Shown here: positions 46,128 through 54,929 of the stretch, piece after piece
Layout of the letters: every line of letters starts with the position of its first letter
Numbering within the stretch: the stretch's first letter is position 1
From: an uncultured Methanobrevibacter sp.
GTDB lineage: Archaea; Methanobacteriota; Methanobacteria; Methanobacteriales; Methanobacteriaceae
Direction of reading: 5' to 3'
Assembly: GCF_934746965.1 (NCBI RefSeq)
Contig: NZ_CAKVFS010000001.1
Span: 186,001-250,000 of the forward strand
DNA: 64,000 nt
The notes under the pieces: generated by a model
The model's input: the letters and a program-made list of their open reading frames with translations, nothing else
What the model was told of the DNA's origin: nothing
The model's database searches: none
Program-made: the position numbers and the translations under genes

Positions 46128-46865
46128 ATGAAATGGAAAAAGATAGGGGACATTTTAATATTGGATAACAAATTTGATGTACAATCTAATATGAATCTAG
46201 ATGAAATTGCAAATAAACACAATGTTAAAACTATTATGAAAGTTGATCATATTTATGGTACAAAAAGAGAACCTGTCATTAAATTATTATATGGTACAGA
46301 AACTGAAACAATTAATAAAGAGAATAATTGTCTTTTTAAATTAGATTTAAAAAAAGTCATGTGGTCTAAAGGAAATAATAATGAAAGAATAAGAATTGCT
46401 CGACTTGTTGAAGATAACGAAACAATAATTGATATGTTTGCCGGAATTGGTTATTTTTCAATTCCTATTGGAGTTCATAGTAATGCAAAACAGATTTATT
46501 CCATGGAAATAAACCCTAATTCATTTTATTATTTAAATGAAAATATTAAATTAAATAAAATAAAAAATATAACTCCTTTACTTGGAGATTGTAAAGGTTT
46601 AACTCCTAATTATAAAGCAGATAGAATTATCATGGGCTATGTGAAAACAACACATCATTATTTAAAAATAGCTGTAGATAGTTTAAATAAAGGAGGAATT
46701 ATTCATTATCATGAAACAGTCCCTGAAAAATTAATGGATGTTCGTCCGATAAATAGAATTCGTGAAGCATCTGAAAATCGTGATGTAGAATTTTTAAAAT
46801 TAAATACGGTTAAGAAATACTCTCCTGGAGTATTTCATGTAGTGTGTGATGCTAGGATAAATTAG
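46128..46865 (+). CDS. taw2: Taw2/Trm5-like tRNA wybutosine enzyme (SAM-dependent)
   Basis: A 245-residue Trm5/Tyw2-like enzyme. The SAM-binding part has DMFAGIGYFSIPIGV and IYSMEINPNSFYYLNENI; then RIIMGYVKTTHHYLKIAV replaces the catalytic NLP-type motif of Trm5 by MGYV, as in Taw2 (Tyw2) enzymes, which transfer the aminocarboxypropyl group to the imidazopurine at tRNA-Phe position 37. N-terminal D1-like region is short. ATG 46128 (with GGAG at 46116-46119) is preferred over TTG 46122. The 3' end overlaps cofG by 14 bases on the opposite strand. Confidence 0.8.
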   Translation: MKWKKIGDILILDNKFDVQSNMNLDEIANKHNVKTIMKVDHIYGTKREPVIKLLYGTETETINKENNCLFKLDLKKVMWSKGNNNERIRIARLVEDNETIIDMFAGIGYFSIPIGVHSNAKQIYSMEINPNSFYYLNENIKLNKIKNITPLLGDCKGLTPNYKADRIIMGYVKTTHHYLKIAVDSLNKGGIIHYHETVPEKLMDVRPINRIREASENRDVEFLKLNTVKKYSPGVFHVVCDARIN

Positions 46866-47934
46866 ATATTCTTTCAAGTAGAAGTTCATTTAACCATGTT
46901 TCATTAATATATTTTTCATAAACACATAATCTTTCAGTTAATCTGAATCCCGCATCATTAGTTAATCTTTTTAGTTCATCTAATGTTGGCCAAGGAGATG
47001 TTGGATTTACATAATCTGGACTCACTGGAGAAACACCACCCCAGTCATCTGCACCACATAATAAGAATATCTGTGCAGTGTCACGATTTAGATTAGGTGG
47101 AACTTGAATACTAACATCTGTATTTTTAAATAATAATTTTCCAGCTATTACAGTTCTAACCATATCTAAAAATGTTGGTTCTATCCAATTTTCCATTTCA
47201 ATTCCAGGACTACTTGTAAAATTTTGAATAATTACTTCCTGGATGTGACCATATGTATCATACAGTTTTTTAATTGCTATTAAAGAATCAGCTATTTCTT
47301 CTTTTGTTTCACCGATTCCAATTAAAATCCCTGTTGTGTATGGTATTTTAAGTTTCCCTGCATTAGCTATTGTTTCTAATCTGATTTTAGGATTTTTACC
47401 TGGACTTTTATTATGTGCTATTGTAGTCATTAATCGTTCAGAACTACTTTCGAGCATCATTCCCATTGAAGCATTTACTTCTTTTAACTTTTTTAGATTA
47501 TCATAACTAAAATTACCACCATTAGTGTGGGGAAGTAGTTTTGTTTCATCCAAAGTCATTTTACAAATATCAAAAACATAATCAATCATGTTTTCATAAC
47601 CATACTGGGATAATTTTTCTTTTACTGATTCCTCTTCATCAGCATCTTCTCCAAATGTAAATAAAGCTTCACTACACCCATATTTTTCAGCTTCCTTTAA
47701 ACTAGCTAATATTTCTTTTTTTGTTTTTAAGATAATTGCACTAGAATCATTTGGACTTTTTTTAAAATTACAATATCCGCAGTCATTTTTACAAATTTCA
47801 GTTAATGGTATGAAAACATTTTTAGAATATGTAATAATATTATTCTCCCGATATTTTGAAGTTTCTTTCATAAATTCAATTATTTCACTATCTGTTGAAT
47901 TTAATATCTTGAGAATTTTTTCTTTTGTTTGCAT
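46852..47934 (-). CDS. cofG: 7,8-didemethyl-8-hydroxy-5-deazariboflavin synthase subunit CofG
   Basis: A 360-residue radical SAM enzyme making FO, the chromophore of coenzyme F420, with CofH. The cluster motif is CKNDCGYCNFKK (CxxxCxxC) at about residues 48-59. HTNGGNFSYDNLKKL, MGMMLESSSERL, TTGILIGIGETKEE and NFTSSPGIEMENW are typical. It lies 3 bases behind DUF2120 and close to mptA, giving a small coenzyme-synthesis operon. No clear ribosome-binding site. Confidence 0.94.
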   Translation of the reverse strand: MQTKEKILKILNSTDSEIIEFMKETSKYRENNIITYSKNVFIPLTEICKNDCGYCNFKKSPNDSSAIILKTKKEILASLKEAEKYGCSEALFTFGEDADEEESVKEKLSQYGYENMIDYVFDICKMTLDETKLLPHTNGGNFSYDNLKKLKEVNASMGMMLESSSERLMTTIAHNKSPGKNPKIRLETIANAGKLKIPYTTGILIGIGETKEEIADSLIAIKKLYDTYGHIQEVIIQNFTSSPGIEMENWIEPTFLDMVRTVIAGKLLFKNTDVSIQVPPNLNRDTAQIFLLCGADDWGGVSPVSPDYVNPTSPWPTLDELKRLTNDAGFRLTERLCVYEKYINETWLNELLLERISNLS

Positions 47935-47937
47935 GGT

Positions 47938-48378
47938 TTATTCTTCTTTTTCTGAGACAGTTACTTCAACGTATAATGGTGGGAATCCATGTTTATCTTC
48001 CCAAATTGCGATTACAACATAACAACAAGGTATTTCAAAGGCTTTATATTCAATTACAAGTCCCATAGCTTCAAGTTCTTCACGCATTCTTTCTAAGCCA
48101 TGTTTATCTATATTGTTTGTTTGACCTTCACTCTTTTGTATGTTTTTATCTCCAATTTGTAGAATTTCAGAAATCTTTTTTGAATGAGGTTCAATTTCCT
48201 GACCATTTATTTTAACTCCAATTTCATCAAGTTTGGAACTTAATTCATCAATAGGTAGTGTTTTTCTTGATCTGCCTCTTACGATTAATATTCTTTTATT
48301 GTCAATAGCAGGTCTTGATCCTTTAAAAGCATCAAAAAATCCCATTACTTCTCCTGCGATTTCATAGAATTTTTGCAT
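47938..48378 (-). CDS. Conserved methanogen protein, possibly DUF2120
   Basis: A 146-residue protein with no catalytic motif I recognise. It contains RILIVRGRSRKTLPIDELSSKLDEIGVKI and YKAFEIPCCYVVIAIWEDKHGFPPLYVEV, a mixed alpha/beta pattern with a Cys-Cys pair. I recall a methanogen family named DUF2120 of this size and position beside mptA, but this is from memory. It is placed between mptA (4 bases) and cofG (3 bases), so it is most likely involved in methanopterin or F420 synthesis. GGATAT precedes the ATG. Confidence 0.6.
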   Translation of the reverse strand: MQKFYEIAGEVMGFFDAFKGSRPAIDNKRILIVRGRSRKTLPIDELSSKLDEIGVKINGQEIEPHSKKISEILQIGDKNIQKSEGQTNNIDKHGLERMREELEAMGLVIEYKAFEIPCCYVVIAIWEDKHGFPPLYVEVTVSEKEE

Positions 48379-48382
48379 TAAA

Positions 48383-49318
48383 TCATATCCTTAATTCTTC
48401 TTTTAATTCGCCCATTGTTGTTACTTTTTCTGCAAAAGCATTGTGTCTATGGATACTTTCATGATTTTCTTGACGTGAAGTAATTAAAGTGTCTTCTGGG
48501 AAGTCAGAATACTTTTTAGCTATTTTTTTCATCATGTTTCTTACACAGTCTTCAACAAAAACAGGTTTTTCATGTGCATTTAAAACTGTAGCATTTTCAT
48601 CAGGTCTTTTTAATAATTCACAAACTGGAGAACTCATAGATTCTTCAATTATTTGAATTATATCTTCTCCTTTAACTTCTCTACCTTCTGGAACTTCAAT
48701 TAATAATGTTCCAACACCTCTTTGGTTGTGTGATGCGAAAGTTACAGTATCTAATACTTTTTGAGTAGTTTCTTCATCTAAGAATTCTAATAATTTATTT
48801 TTGTTGGATTCTTTTACAGATTCTTGTGCACATGGACAGACAGTCATTCCAATAACTTCTGCACCGATACTTTTCCTAATTTTGATTTCACCATTTTCTC
48901 TATAACCAATAGCTTTAGCTTTAAGTTTAGCCATTTCTTGTGTTTTATTTTTAGTTACTGGTGATTCTCTCATAAACATGTAATCAGTAGTCATTGATAT
49001 TTCAACACGTTTAGCATATTCGTGTTTAGACATCATTTTACTTACTATTTTAGCACATAATGTTTCTACTTCTACTGAGCTGTCTTTAGCTACTTCTTCT
49101 AGTACTTCACTGATAGCTTCAGGATTTCTAGACATGTGCACTCCTTTTTGATCATTTGGTAAGTCTACAAATGCATCAAATGTAGGTACTAAAATTATAG
49201 GTCTTTTGTTATTTCTTTCGAGTTGCAATAATTTTTTAACTCCAGTTACTCCTACTCTTGTTAATTTAATAGGTATACTAGGAGTATCATCTTGGGTGTC
49301 AGGTAAACAAACTGCCAT
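48383..49318 (-). CDS. mptA: GTP cyclohydrolase MptA (type IV)
   Basis: A 311-residue iron-dependent cyclohydrolase that forms the 2',3'-cyclic phosphate of dihydroneopterin, first step of methanopterin synthesis. LPDTQDDTPSIPIKLTRVGVTGVKKLLQL, IVPTFDAFVDLPNDQKGVHMSRNPEAI and VIGMTVCPCAQ are characteristic (Cys, and the metal-binding His in HNQRG). AGAGGTTAT lies before the ATG. It starts the operon mptA-DUF2120-cofG. Confidence 0.95.
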   Translation of the reverse strand: MAVCLPDTQDDTPSIPIKLTRVGVTGVKKLLQLERNNKRPIILVPTFDAFVDLPNDQKGVHMSRNPEAISEVLEEVAKDSSVEVETLCAKIVSKMMSKHEYAKRVEISMTTDYMFMRESPVTKNKTQEMAKLKAKAIGYRENGEIKIRKSIGAEVIGMTVCPCAQESVKESNKNKLLEFLDEETTQKVLDTVTFASHNQRGVGTLLIEVPEGREVKGEDIIQIIEESMSSPVCELLKRPDENATVLNAHEKPVFVEDCVRNMMKKIAKKYSDFPEDTLITSRQENHESIHRHNAFAEKVTTMGELKEELRI

Positions 49319-49491
49319 TTAATAACCTCTAATAATTATTTTGTAATATTATGTTTTTTGAAACTTATATATTTTAAGCTTATTTTTTGGCAATTTTTTA
49401 AGTAAAAATAGGTTATTTGGTTTGTATGTATGATAGATTAATGTTAAAAGAATATATGTGATGGTTTGGTTTTATAAGTTAATTACATGTT

Positions 49492-49965
49492 TTATAAAAT
49501 ATTTGAAGATCCCATATCTTCTTTTATAACATCTAATACTGTTTGGGTGTATGTTCTTTCTATATTTGGGTCTTTAACTAGGTCTTTAATAAAAATATTT
49601 AATTCATTTGTATCTCTGAATTTAGCTACTAAAAATGCATCATATTCTCCAGTTACATCATAAATTCCTACTATATTTTTATTGTGGTAAATTTTTTCTT
49701 CCCAGCTTTTGAGTTTTCCACCTCTAACTCGTACACCAATAATAGTTGTAAGTACATATCCTAATATTTCATGGTCAATTATCGGTGAAAATTTTTTAAT
49801 CACACCAGTTTTAACCATTTTATCAATACGATTGTGGACAGTTCCAACAGAAACATCCAAACTACGTGATATTTGTCTGTAGGATGTTCTAACATCTTCA
49901 TTGATTATTTTTAAAATGTTGACATCAGTGTCATCCAGTTGGATAAAATTATTTGTATTAGCCAT
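49492..49965 (-). CDS. Lrp/AsnC family transcriptional regulator
   Basis: A 157-residue DNA-binding protein. The N-terminal winged HTH (DVNILKIINEDVRTSYRQISRSLDVSVGTVHNRIDKMVKTGVIKKF) is followed by the RAM/AsnC_trans_reg domain (ILGYVLTTIIGVRVRGGK ... GEYDAFLVAKFRDTNELNIFI) that binds amino acids. ATG 49965 is chosen because GAGAGG lies at about 8 bases; ATG 49971 is too close to it. Targets unknown; an autoregulatory site may be in the long upstream gap. Confidence 0.9.
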   Translation of the reverse strand: MANTNNFIQLDDTDVNILKIINEDVRTSYRQISRSLDVSVGTVHNRIDKMVKTGVIKKFSPIIDHEILGYVLTTIIGVRVRGGKLKSWEEKIYHNKNIVGIYDVTGEYDAFLVAKFRDTNELNIFIKDLVKDPNIERTYTQTVLDVIKEDMGSSNIL

Positions 49966-50407
49966 ATTCATAACCTCTCTGTAATCATAATACTTGTTAA
50001 ATAATAAACAAGAATATGTTTATGTTTAATTGTTATGTGTTTATATTATATAAATTATTCGTACATTTTTTAGAATTTTTAATATTATTTTAAATGTAGT
50101 TCTAAAAAATTGATTTTATTTTATATATTATTTTTCATGAATCTTTGAATATTATTCGGATACATATATGTTTCAATCATGGTTATTAAGTTAGTAACCT
50201 ATTGGTGTTGCACTAAATAATATATATTAATTTATTTTATTATCTGAATAATATTGGTATTAAAAATAGTTTTCCTAATTAATATTATAATTATATTATA
50301 TTTTGTTTGAAAAAATAAATATTAATGAATTTATATTCATTTAATATTTTTTATAAATTTTGGATGATATTTAATTTTTTCACTATTTGGGTAATTTGAA
50401 TATTTGT
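49966..50407. other. 442-base gap upstream of the Lrp gene; no gene
   Basis: Very AT-rich. It holds an imperfect palindrome at about 50319-50349 (AATATTAATGAAT with ATTCATTTAATATT), which could end the trm1 transcript. Otherwise only possible promoter elements of the Lrp gene; no ORF with family features is present. Confidence 0.55.
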
Positions 50408-51574
50408 TTAATTTGAAGAAGATAATTTGGTTATTACTTCTTTGAGCTTGTTTATTGATGCATCGGTTTTTATCCCTAATGGATTAAAATGGGTTTTTGT
50501 AGCTCCAATACCTTCTTTTTCAAGATTATCAAATACTAAATCAAGTTTCGGTGCACTAATTTTCAATGATTTACAAATTTTATGAACATCATAAAATGTA
50601 GCAGGGCTGTTTGATTCATCACGACATGCAGTTAATAGTTTTAATAATTCATTTTTTGTGTTTAATGTTTTATTTTCTGATTCTTCAATCATTTTAGATA
50701 TAAATTCTTCGTTTTGAATTGGACCCAGCCATAATGGGCCTGCTTGAATCAATTTTTCACCACATTCTGGACAAATATTTGGTGTAGATGTAGCTAATCC
50801 TTTGTTTTGTTCTCTGTATAAACAATGTTTACAATGGCTGATATATCCGATATTTTTTAAACATTCATCACTTTTTTTAGAACCTTTTTTAATTTCTATA
50901 TATAAACGCATATAATGTTCAGTACTGTGGGATAATTTAACTTCTATAGATTTACTATATTTAGCTAATGTAAGTGCAACAAATCCTGCTAATATCCGAA
51001 TACCTGTTTCATGACAGTATTCACTTTTGTAAGGTTTTGAATTATATTTTCGGATGCATGGTTCTTTGTATGTTCCACATAATGCAGAGGTATCAGTAGC
51101 AGTGACACATAACAATGAATTTCTACGTAAACAGTACCCTGCAGAATCTAAAAATGGTGAAGGAGTTCCAAATGGATCAATATCTATAACATCAAATTCT
51201 CCCCGATGCATTCTTAAGAACATACTTGCATCATGTTGAAATATTTCAATATCATTTAAATTATTTAATTTAACATTATGTCTTTCATATTCATTTGCAG
51301 TTTCACTAATGTCATTTATAAATACTTGATCCACGCCGTTAATTTCATTTTTATAACGAACACCGCGTATTCCACTACCTCCAAATAAATCACAAATATT
51401 TATATCTCTATTTTCTTGTTTTTGAAAGGTCTGTAGTGCTAAAATAGAAATATCTCTATTTAATTCCATATGAGGGTTATAAAAAACAGGTGCTTCAGAT
51501 GAAATTTTATCAAATTCAGGAAATTGAATTTTTGTTAATCCCTCTTTAACTGTTTTAATATTATATTCATCCAT
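50408..51574 (-). CDS. trm1: tRNA (guanine(26)-N(2))-dimethyltransferase
   Basis: A 388-residue SAM enzyme. YNPHMELNRDISIL is the Trm1-specific start, ICDLFGGSGIRGVRY is the SAM site, DVIDIDPFGTPSPFLDSA carries the catalytic DPFG motif, and TATDTSALCGTYKEPCIRKYNSKPYKSEYCHE (key residues TATDT, CG, Y) is typical. A zinc-binding region has CKHCLYREQNKG ... CPECGEKL. It dimethylates G26 of tRNA. No strong ribosome-binding site is seen before ATG 51574. Confidence 0.94.
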   Translation of the reverse strand: MDEYNIKTVKEGLTKIQFPEFDKISSEAPVFYNPHMELNRDISILALQTFQKQENRDINICDLFGGSGIRGVRYKNEINGVDQVFINDISETANEYERHNVKLNNLNDIEIFQHDASMFLRMHRGEFDVIDIDPFGTPSPFLDSAGYCLRRNSLLCVTATDTSALCGTYKEPCIRKYNSKPYKSEYCHETGIRILAGFVALTLAKYSKSIEVKLSHSTEHYMRLYIEIKKGSKKSDECLKNIGYISHCKHCLYREQNKGLATSTPNICPECGEKLIQAGPLWLGPIQNEEFISKMIEESENKTLNTKNELLKLLTACRDESNSPATFYDVHKICKSLKISAPKLDLVFDNLEKEGIGATKTHFNPLGIKTDASINKLKEVITKLSSSN

Positions 51575-51678
51575 AATTTATCACTTTTTAAAATAATCAA
51601 GTAATATTTTAAATATTATTAGATTTAAATATTATTGTAAGTTTAAATTAATCTATTTTTATAGAATTTGGTGATAAA

Positions 51679-52785
51679 ATGGCGGATATTAAAGTTCCAA
51701 TTGCAAAACCAATAATTGGAGATGAAGAAATTAAAAATGTTGTAGAAGTTTTAAAATCTGGTATGATTGCTCAAGGTCCAAAAGTAGCTGAATTTGAAGA
51801 AAAATTTGCTGCTTGGATTGGAACTAAATATGCAATTGCAACTAATTCTGGAACTTCTGCATTACATGTAGCTTTACTTGCAGCAGGAATTGGTAAGGGT
51901 GATGAAGTAATTACTACTCCATTTACATTTATTGCTACTGGAAATTCAATTGTTTACACAGGAGCGACTCCTGTTTTTGCAGATATTGATTTAAAAACAT
52001 ATACTATTGATCCAGATAGTATTGAAGCATTAATTACTGATAAAACAAAAGCTATTTTACCAGTTCAATTGTATGGTCAATCTGCAGACATGGACAAAAT
52101 TAATGAAATTGCCAAAAAACACGACTTAAAAGTCATTGAAGATGCAGCACAAGCTCATGGAGCAATGTATAAAGGTAAAAATGTAGGTTCATTAGGAGAT
52201 GCAGGATGTTTTAGTTTTTATCCTACTAAAAACATGACTACTAGTGAAGGAGGAATTATAACTACTGATGATGAGGAATTAGCTAAAAGAGCACGGATGT
52301 TTAGAGCTCATGGATCCAGTATAAAATACACTCATGATGAAATTGGTTATAACTTTAGAATGACTGATATTTCTGCAGCTATAGGTCTTGCACAATTAAA
52401 TGTCATTGATGGATTTAATGATAAAAGAATAGCAAATGCAAAATATTTAAATGAAGGTTTAAAAGATGTTGATGGTGTAATTACTCCATATTCTACTGAT
52501 GATTTGAAACATGTCTATCATCAATACACTATTCTTATTGAAAAAGGAAAAAGAGATGATTGGGTTAAATTTTTAAATGAAAAAGGAATTGGAACTGGTG
52601 TTCATTATCCTATTCCATTATATGATCAACCAATTTATGAAAAATTAGGATTTGAAGGAAGCGCTCCAAATGCAGAGCTTGCAGCAAATCATGTAATTTC
52701 ATTGCCAGTACATCCTTCATTAACACAAAAAGATTTAGATTTAGTTATCGAAGCTGTTAAAAAAGCTAGTGATAGCTTTAATTAA
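51679..52785 (+). CDS. DegT/DnrJ/EryC1/StrS family PLP aminotransferase
   Basis: A 368-residue sugar aminotransferase fold. [60 protein letters not shown] is in the usual place (key residues [15 protein letters not shown]), [13 protein letters not shown] carries the PLP-binding Asp, and [14 protein letters not shown] carries the PLP Lys (Lys near residue 180). Such enzymes make amino sugars for cell-surface or pseudomurein-linked glycans. Substrate unknown. GGTGAT stands before the ATG. It converges on the MTH1187-like gene. Confidence 0.88.
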   Translation: MADIKVPIAKPIIGDEEIKNVVEVLKSGMIAQGPKVAEFEEKFAAWIGTKYAIATNSGTSALHVALLAAGIGKGDEVITTPFTFIATGNSIVYTGATPVFADIDLKTYTIDPDSIEALITDKTKAILPVQLYGQSADMDKINEIAKKHDLKVIEDAAQAHGAMYKGKNVGSLGDAGCFSFYPTKNMTTSEGGIITTDDEELAKRARMFRAHGSSIKYTHDEIGYNFRMTDISAAIGLAQLNVIDGFNDKRIANAKYLNEGLKDVDGVITPYSTDDLKHVYHQYTILIEKGKRDDWVKFLNEKGIGTGVHYPIPLYDQPIYEKLGFEGSAPNAELAANHVISLPVHPSLTQKDLDLVIEAVKKASDSFN

Positions 52786-52793
52786 TCTTTTTT

Positions 52794-53099
52794 TTATTTT
52801 AACATTTTATTTACAGTATCAACTTTAGCATCTAAAGTTCTATTTTCTAAATCACGTCTATCATCAACTTTAATCACAGTATAAACTCTACCAATTCCAG
52901 TTTTAAATACTGCTTCTTGAGCATTAGCTATTGCTTCATATAATTCTTTAAGATTTTGAGCTTCTATTTGAGTTCCCATTCCAGTTAATTGATAATTAAG
53001 TCCGGAATCTTTAATAGCTTGAACTGCTGCAGTAACATACTCTTTACATTCTGTATCTTTAGTTCCAACAGGTAATATTGCGAAATCTGCTGTTATCAT
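52794..53099 (-). CDS. MTH1187/UPF0045 family thiamine-binding-like protein
   Basis: A 101-residue ferredoxin-fold protein of the DUF77 family. ITADFAILPVGTKDTECKEYVTAAVQAIKDSGLNYQLTGMGTQIEA and VYTVIKVDDRRD are characteristic. Yeast and bacterial relatives bind thiamine or its precursors; the role in archaea is untested. ATG 53099 follows a GGTG-type site (CTAGGTGAATT on the coding strand). It converges on the aminotransferase. Confidence 0.82.
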   Translation of the reverse strand: MITADFAILPVGTKDTECKEYVTAAVQAIKDSGLNYQLTGMGTQIEAQNLKELYEAIANAQEAVFKTGIGRVYTVIKVDDRRDLENRTLDAKVDTVNKMLK

Positions 53100-53153
53100 T
53101 TTTAATTCACCTAGTAAAATTATTTATTTATCTTATTATAAATTTATTTAGTA

Positions 53154-54020
53154 ATGGTTCAATTAAACAAAAAAGAATTTAATGAAAAAATATTTACAAG
53201 AATTAATAATTTAATTAAGGATTATAATTTAATAGAAGAACATGAATTAATAGCTGTTGCATTATCTGGTGGTAAAGATAGTGTTTTAACATTACATGCT
53301 TTAAAAAATTATCAGGATTATTTAGATTTTGATTTAATAGCTATTAGTGTTGATGAGGGTATTGAAGGTTATCGTCAACATGGTATTGATGCAGCTATTG
53401 ATAATGCGGAAAAATTGGATATTAAATTAATTCAAAAATCATTTAAAGATGAAGAAGGTTTTACTTTAGATGATGTTTATAGTGGTTTTAAAAGTGCATG
53501 TATTCCATGTGGAGTTTTTAGAAGGAATATTTTAAATAAAACTGCTTTTGAATGTGGAGCAAAGAAGATAGCTACTGGACATAATCTTGATGATGAAATT
53601 CAATCTTTTTTAATGAGTTTTGCCCGTGGTGATTTAATTAAATTTTCAAAATTTGGACCTCAACTTGATGTTATTCATCCTAAGTTAATTCCACGTATCA
53701 AACCGTTATGGAATACTCCAGAAAAAGAAGTTGGAACTTGGGCAGTTTTAAATGATATTAATATTCATTTAGATGAATGTCCTTATTCTCATTTGTCTTT
53801 AAGAGCTAAAATAAAAGAATTTTTAAATAATAATGAGGATATTTATCCTGGAATAAAAAATAATATTATGGAATCATTTCAAAAGATTTTAACTTTTGAA
53901 AGTGATATTCCAAGTAATTTAAATGAATGTAAGTTATGTGGTGAACCTACATCTTCAGATATATGTAAAGCCTGTGAATTAAAAAAATTAATTTCTAATA
54001 ATCACAAAAGCCATATATAA
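53154..54020 (+). CDS. TtuA/NcsA-like tRNA 2-thiolation protein without the N-terminal zinc motif
   Basis: A 288-residue PP-loop ATPase. IAVALSGGKDSVLTLHALK at about residue 35 is the ATP site. Cys in ACIPC (about 122 and 125) and LDECPYSH (about 210) correspond to the three [4Fe-4S] ligands of TtuA, and ATGHNLDDEIQSFLM binds ATP. CKLCGEPTSSDICKAC at the C-terminus forms a zinc site. The usual N-terminal CxxC...CxxH zinc motif is missing; the chain starts directly with a helix before the PP-loop. It probably thiolates a tRNA uridine (or is a paralog with another target). The 3' end overlaps the antiporter gene by 33 bases. Confidence 0.83.
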   Translation: MVQLNKKEFNEKIFTRINNLIKDYNLIEEHELIAVALSGGKDSVLTLHALKNYQDYLDFDLIAISVDEGIEGYRQHGIDAAIDNAEKLDIKLIQKSFKDEEGFTLDDVYSGFKSACIPCGVFRRNILNKTAFECGAKKIATGHNLDDEIQSFLMSFARGDLIKFSKFGPQLDVIHPKLIPRIKPLWNTPEKEVGTWAVLNDINIHLDECPYSHLSLRAKIKEFLNNNEDIYPGIKNNIMESFQKILTFESDIPSNLNECKLCGEPTSSDICKACELKKLISNNHKSHI

Positions 54021-54929
54021 TATGAATAATCCAATTAAGATTATTCCTTCTTTTCTATCAAATTTATTTTGACTTTTACCAAATATGAAACATAAAATTG
54101 TAATGAATATCATTAAAGCTAAGTCGATAATCATATTTGAACTTACGGTAATTGGATTTATAGCACTGCTTAAACCTAGCACAAATAAAATATTAAAAAT
54201 ATTTGATCCGATTACATTTCCAATAACTAACTGATTTTCATTTCTTTTTAAAGCGGTTAATGAAGTTACAAGTTCAGGTAATGATGTTCCAATAGCTACA
54301 ATTGTTAATCCTACTAATGTTTCACTCATTCCACAAGCTATTGCTAAATATGATGATGAATTAACAACTAATTGAGCACCAAGAATAATTGCAATAAGTC
54401 CTATGATGACATAGAGAATACTTTTTCCAATACCAAATTTAGGTTTTTCAACAAAGTCTGCTCCTTTTGATTTTTTAGAGGTATATACTAAATGTGCTGT
54501 ATAGATTATTATAAGGATTAATAATATGATTCCTTCAATTCTTGTTAAATCCCAGTTTAATAATATGAATCCTACTAATAATAAAGTGATAATTAATAAG
54601 AATGGAATATCTTTTTTAAGTACATTTTCTCCAAGTTTTAATTCTTTAAGTAGTGCACATATACCTATAATTCCTAAAATATTAAAAATATTACTTCCAA
54701 CTACATTACTGACTGCTAATGCATTACTTCCTTGTAGAGATGCAGATATGGATACTGCAGCTTCTGGTGCACTTGTACCAAAAGCTACAATAGTTAATCC
54801 AACAACTAATGTTGGAATTTTTAAAATAGTTGCTATATTACTGGATCCACTTACAAAGACATCTGATCCTTTTATTAAAATTCCAAATCCAACTACAAGT
54901 AAAATAATTTGAATTAATAACTCAATCAT
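53988..54929 (-). CDS. CaCA family Na+/Ca2+ antiporter (YrbG-like)
   Basis: A 313-residue protein with ten or eleven membrane helices in two inverted halves. The alpha motifs GLTIVAFGTSAPEAAVSISASLQGSNALAVSNVVGSNIFNI and GLTIVAIGTSLPELVTSLTALKRNENQLVIGNVIGSNIFNI (key residues GTSAPE, GTSLPE, NVVGSNIFN) are both complete, with the Glu residues that bind Ca2+/Na+. It follows the CNNM gene with a 4-base overlap. Substrate calcium is expected from the family but not proven. Confidence 0.93.
   Translation of the reverse strand: MIELLIQIILLVVGFGILIKGSDVFVSGSSNIATILKIPTLVVGLTIVAFGTSAPEAAVSISASLQGSNALAVSNVVGSNIFNILGIIGICALLKELKLGENVLKKDIPFLLIITLLLVGFILLNWDLTRIEGIILLILIIIYTAHLVYTSKKSKGADFVEKPKFGIGKSILYVIIGLIAIILGAQLVVNSSSYLAIACGMSETLVGLTIVAIGTSLPELVTSLTALKRNENQLVIGNVIGSNIFNILFVLGLSSAINPITVSSNMIIDLALMIFITILCFIFGKSQNKFDRKEGIILIGLFILYMAFVIIRN

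Noticed and set aside
49966..50407. Hidden RNA or small gene in the Lrp upstream gap
   Set aside because: Only AT-rich sequence with a weak palindrome; no tRNA-like T-arm, C/D boxes or convincing ORF.
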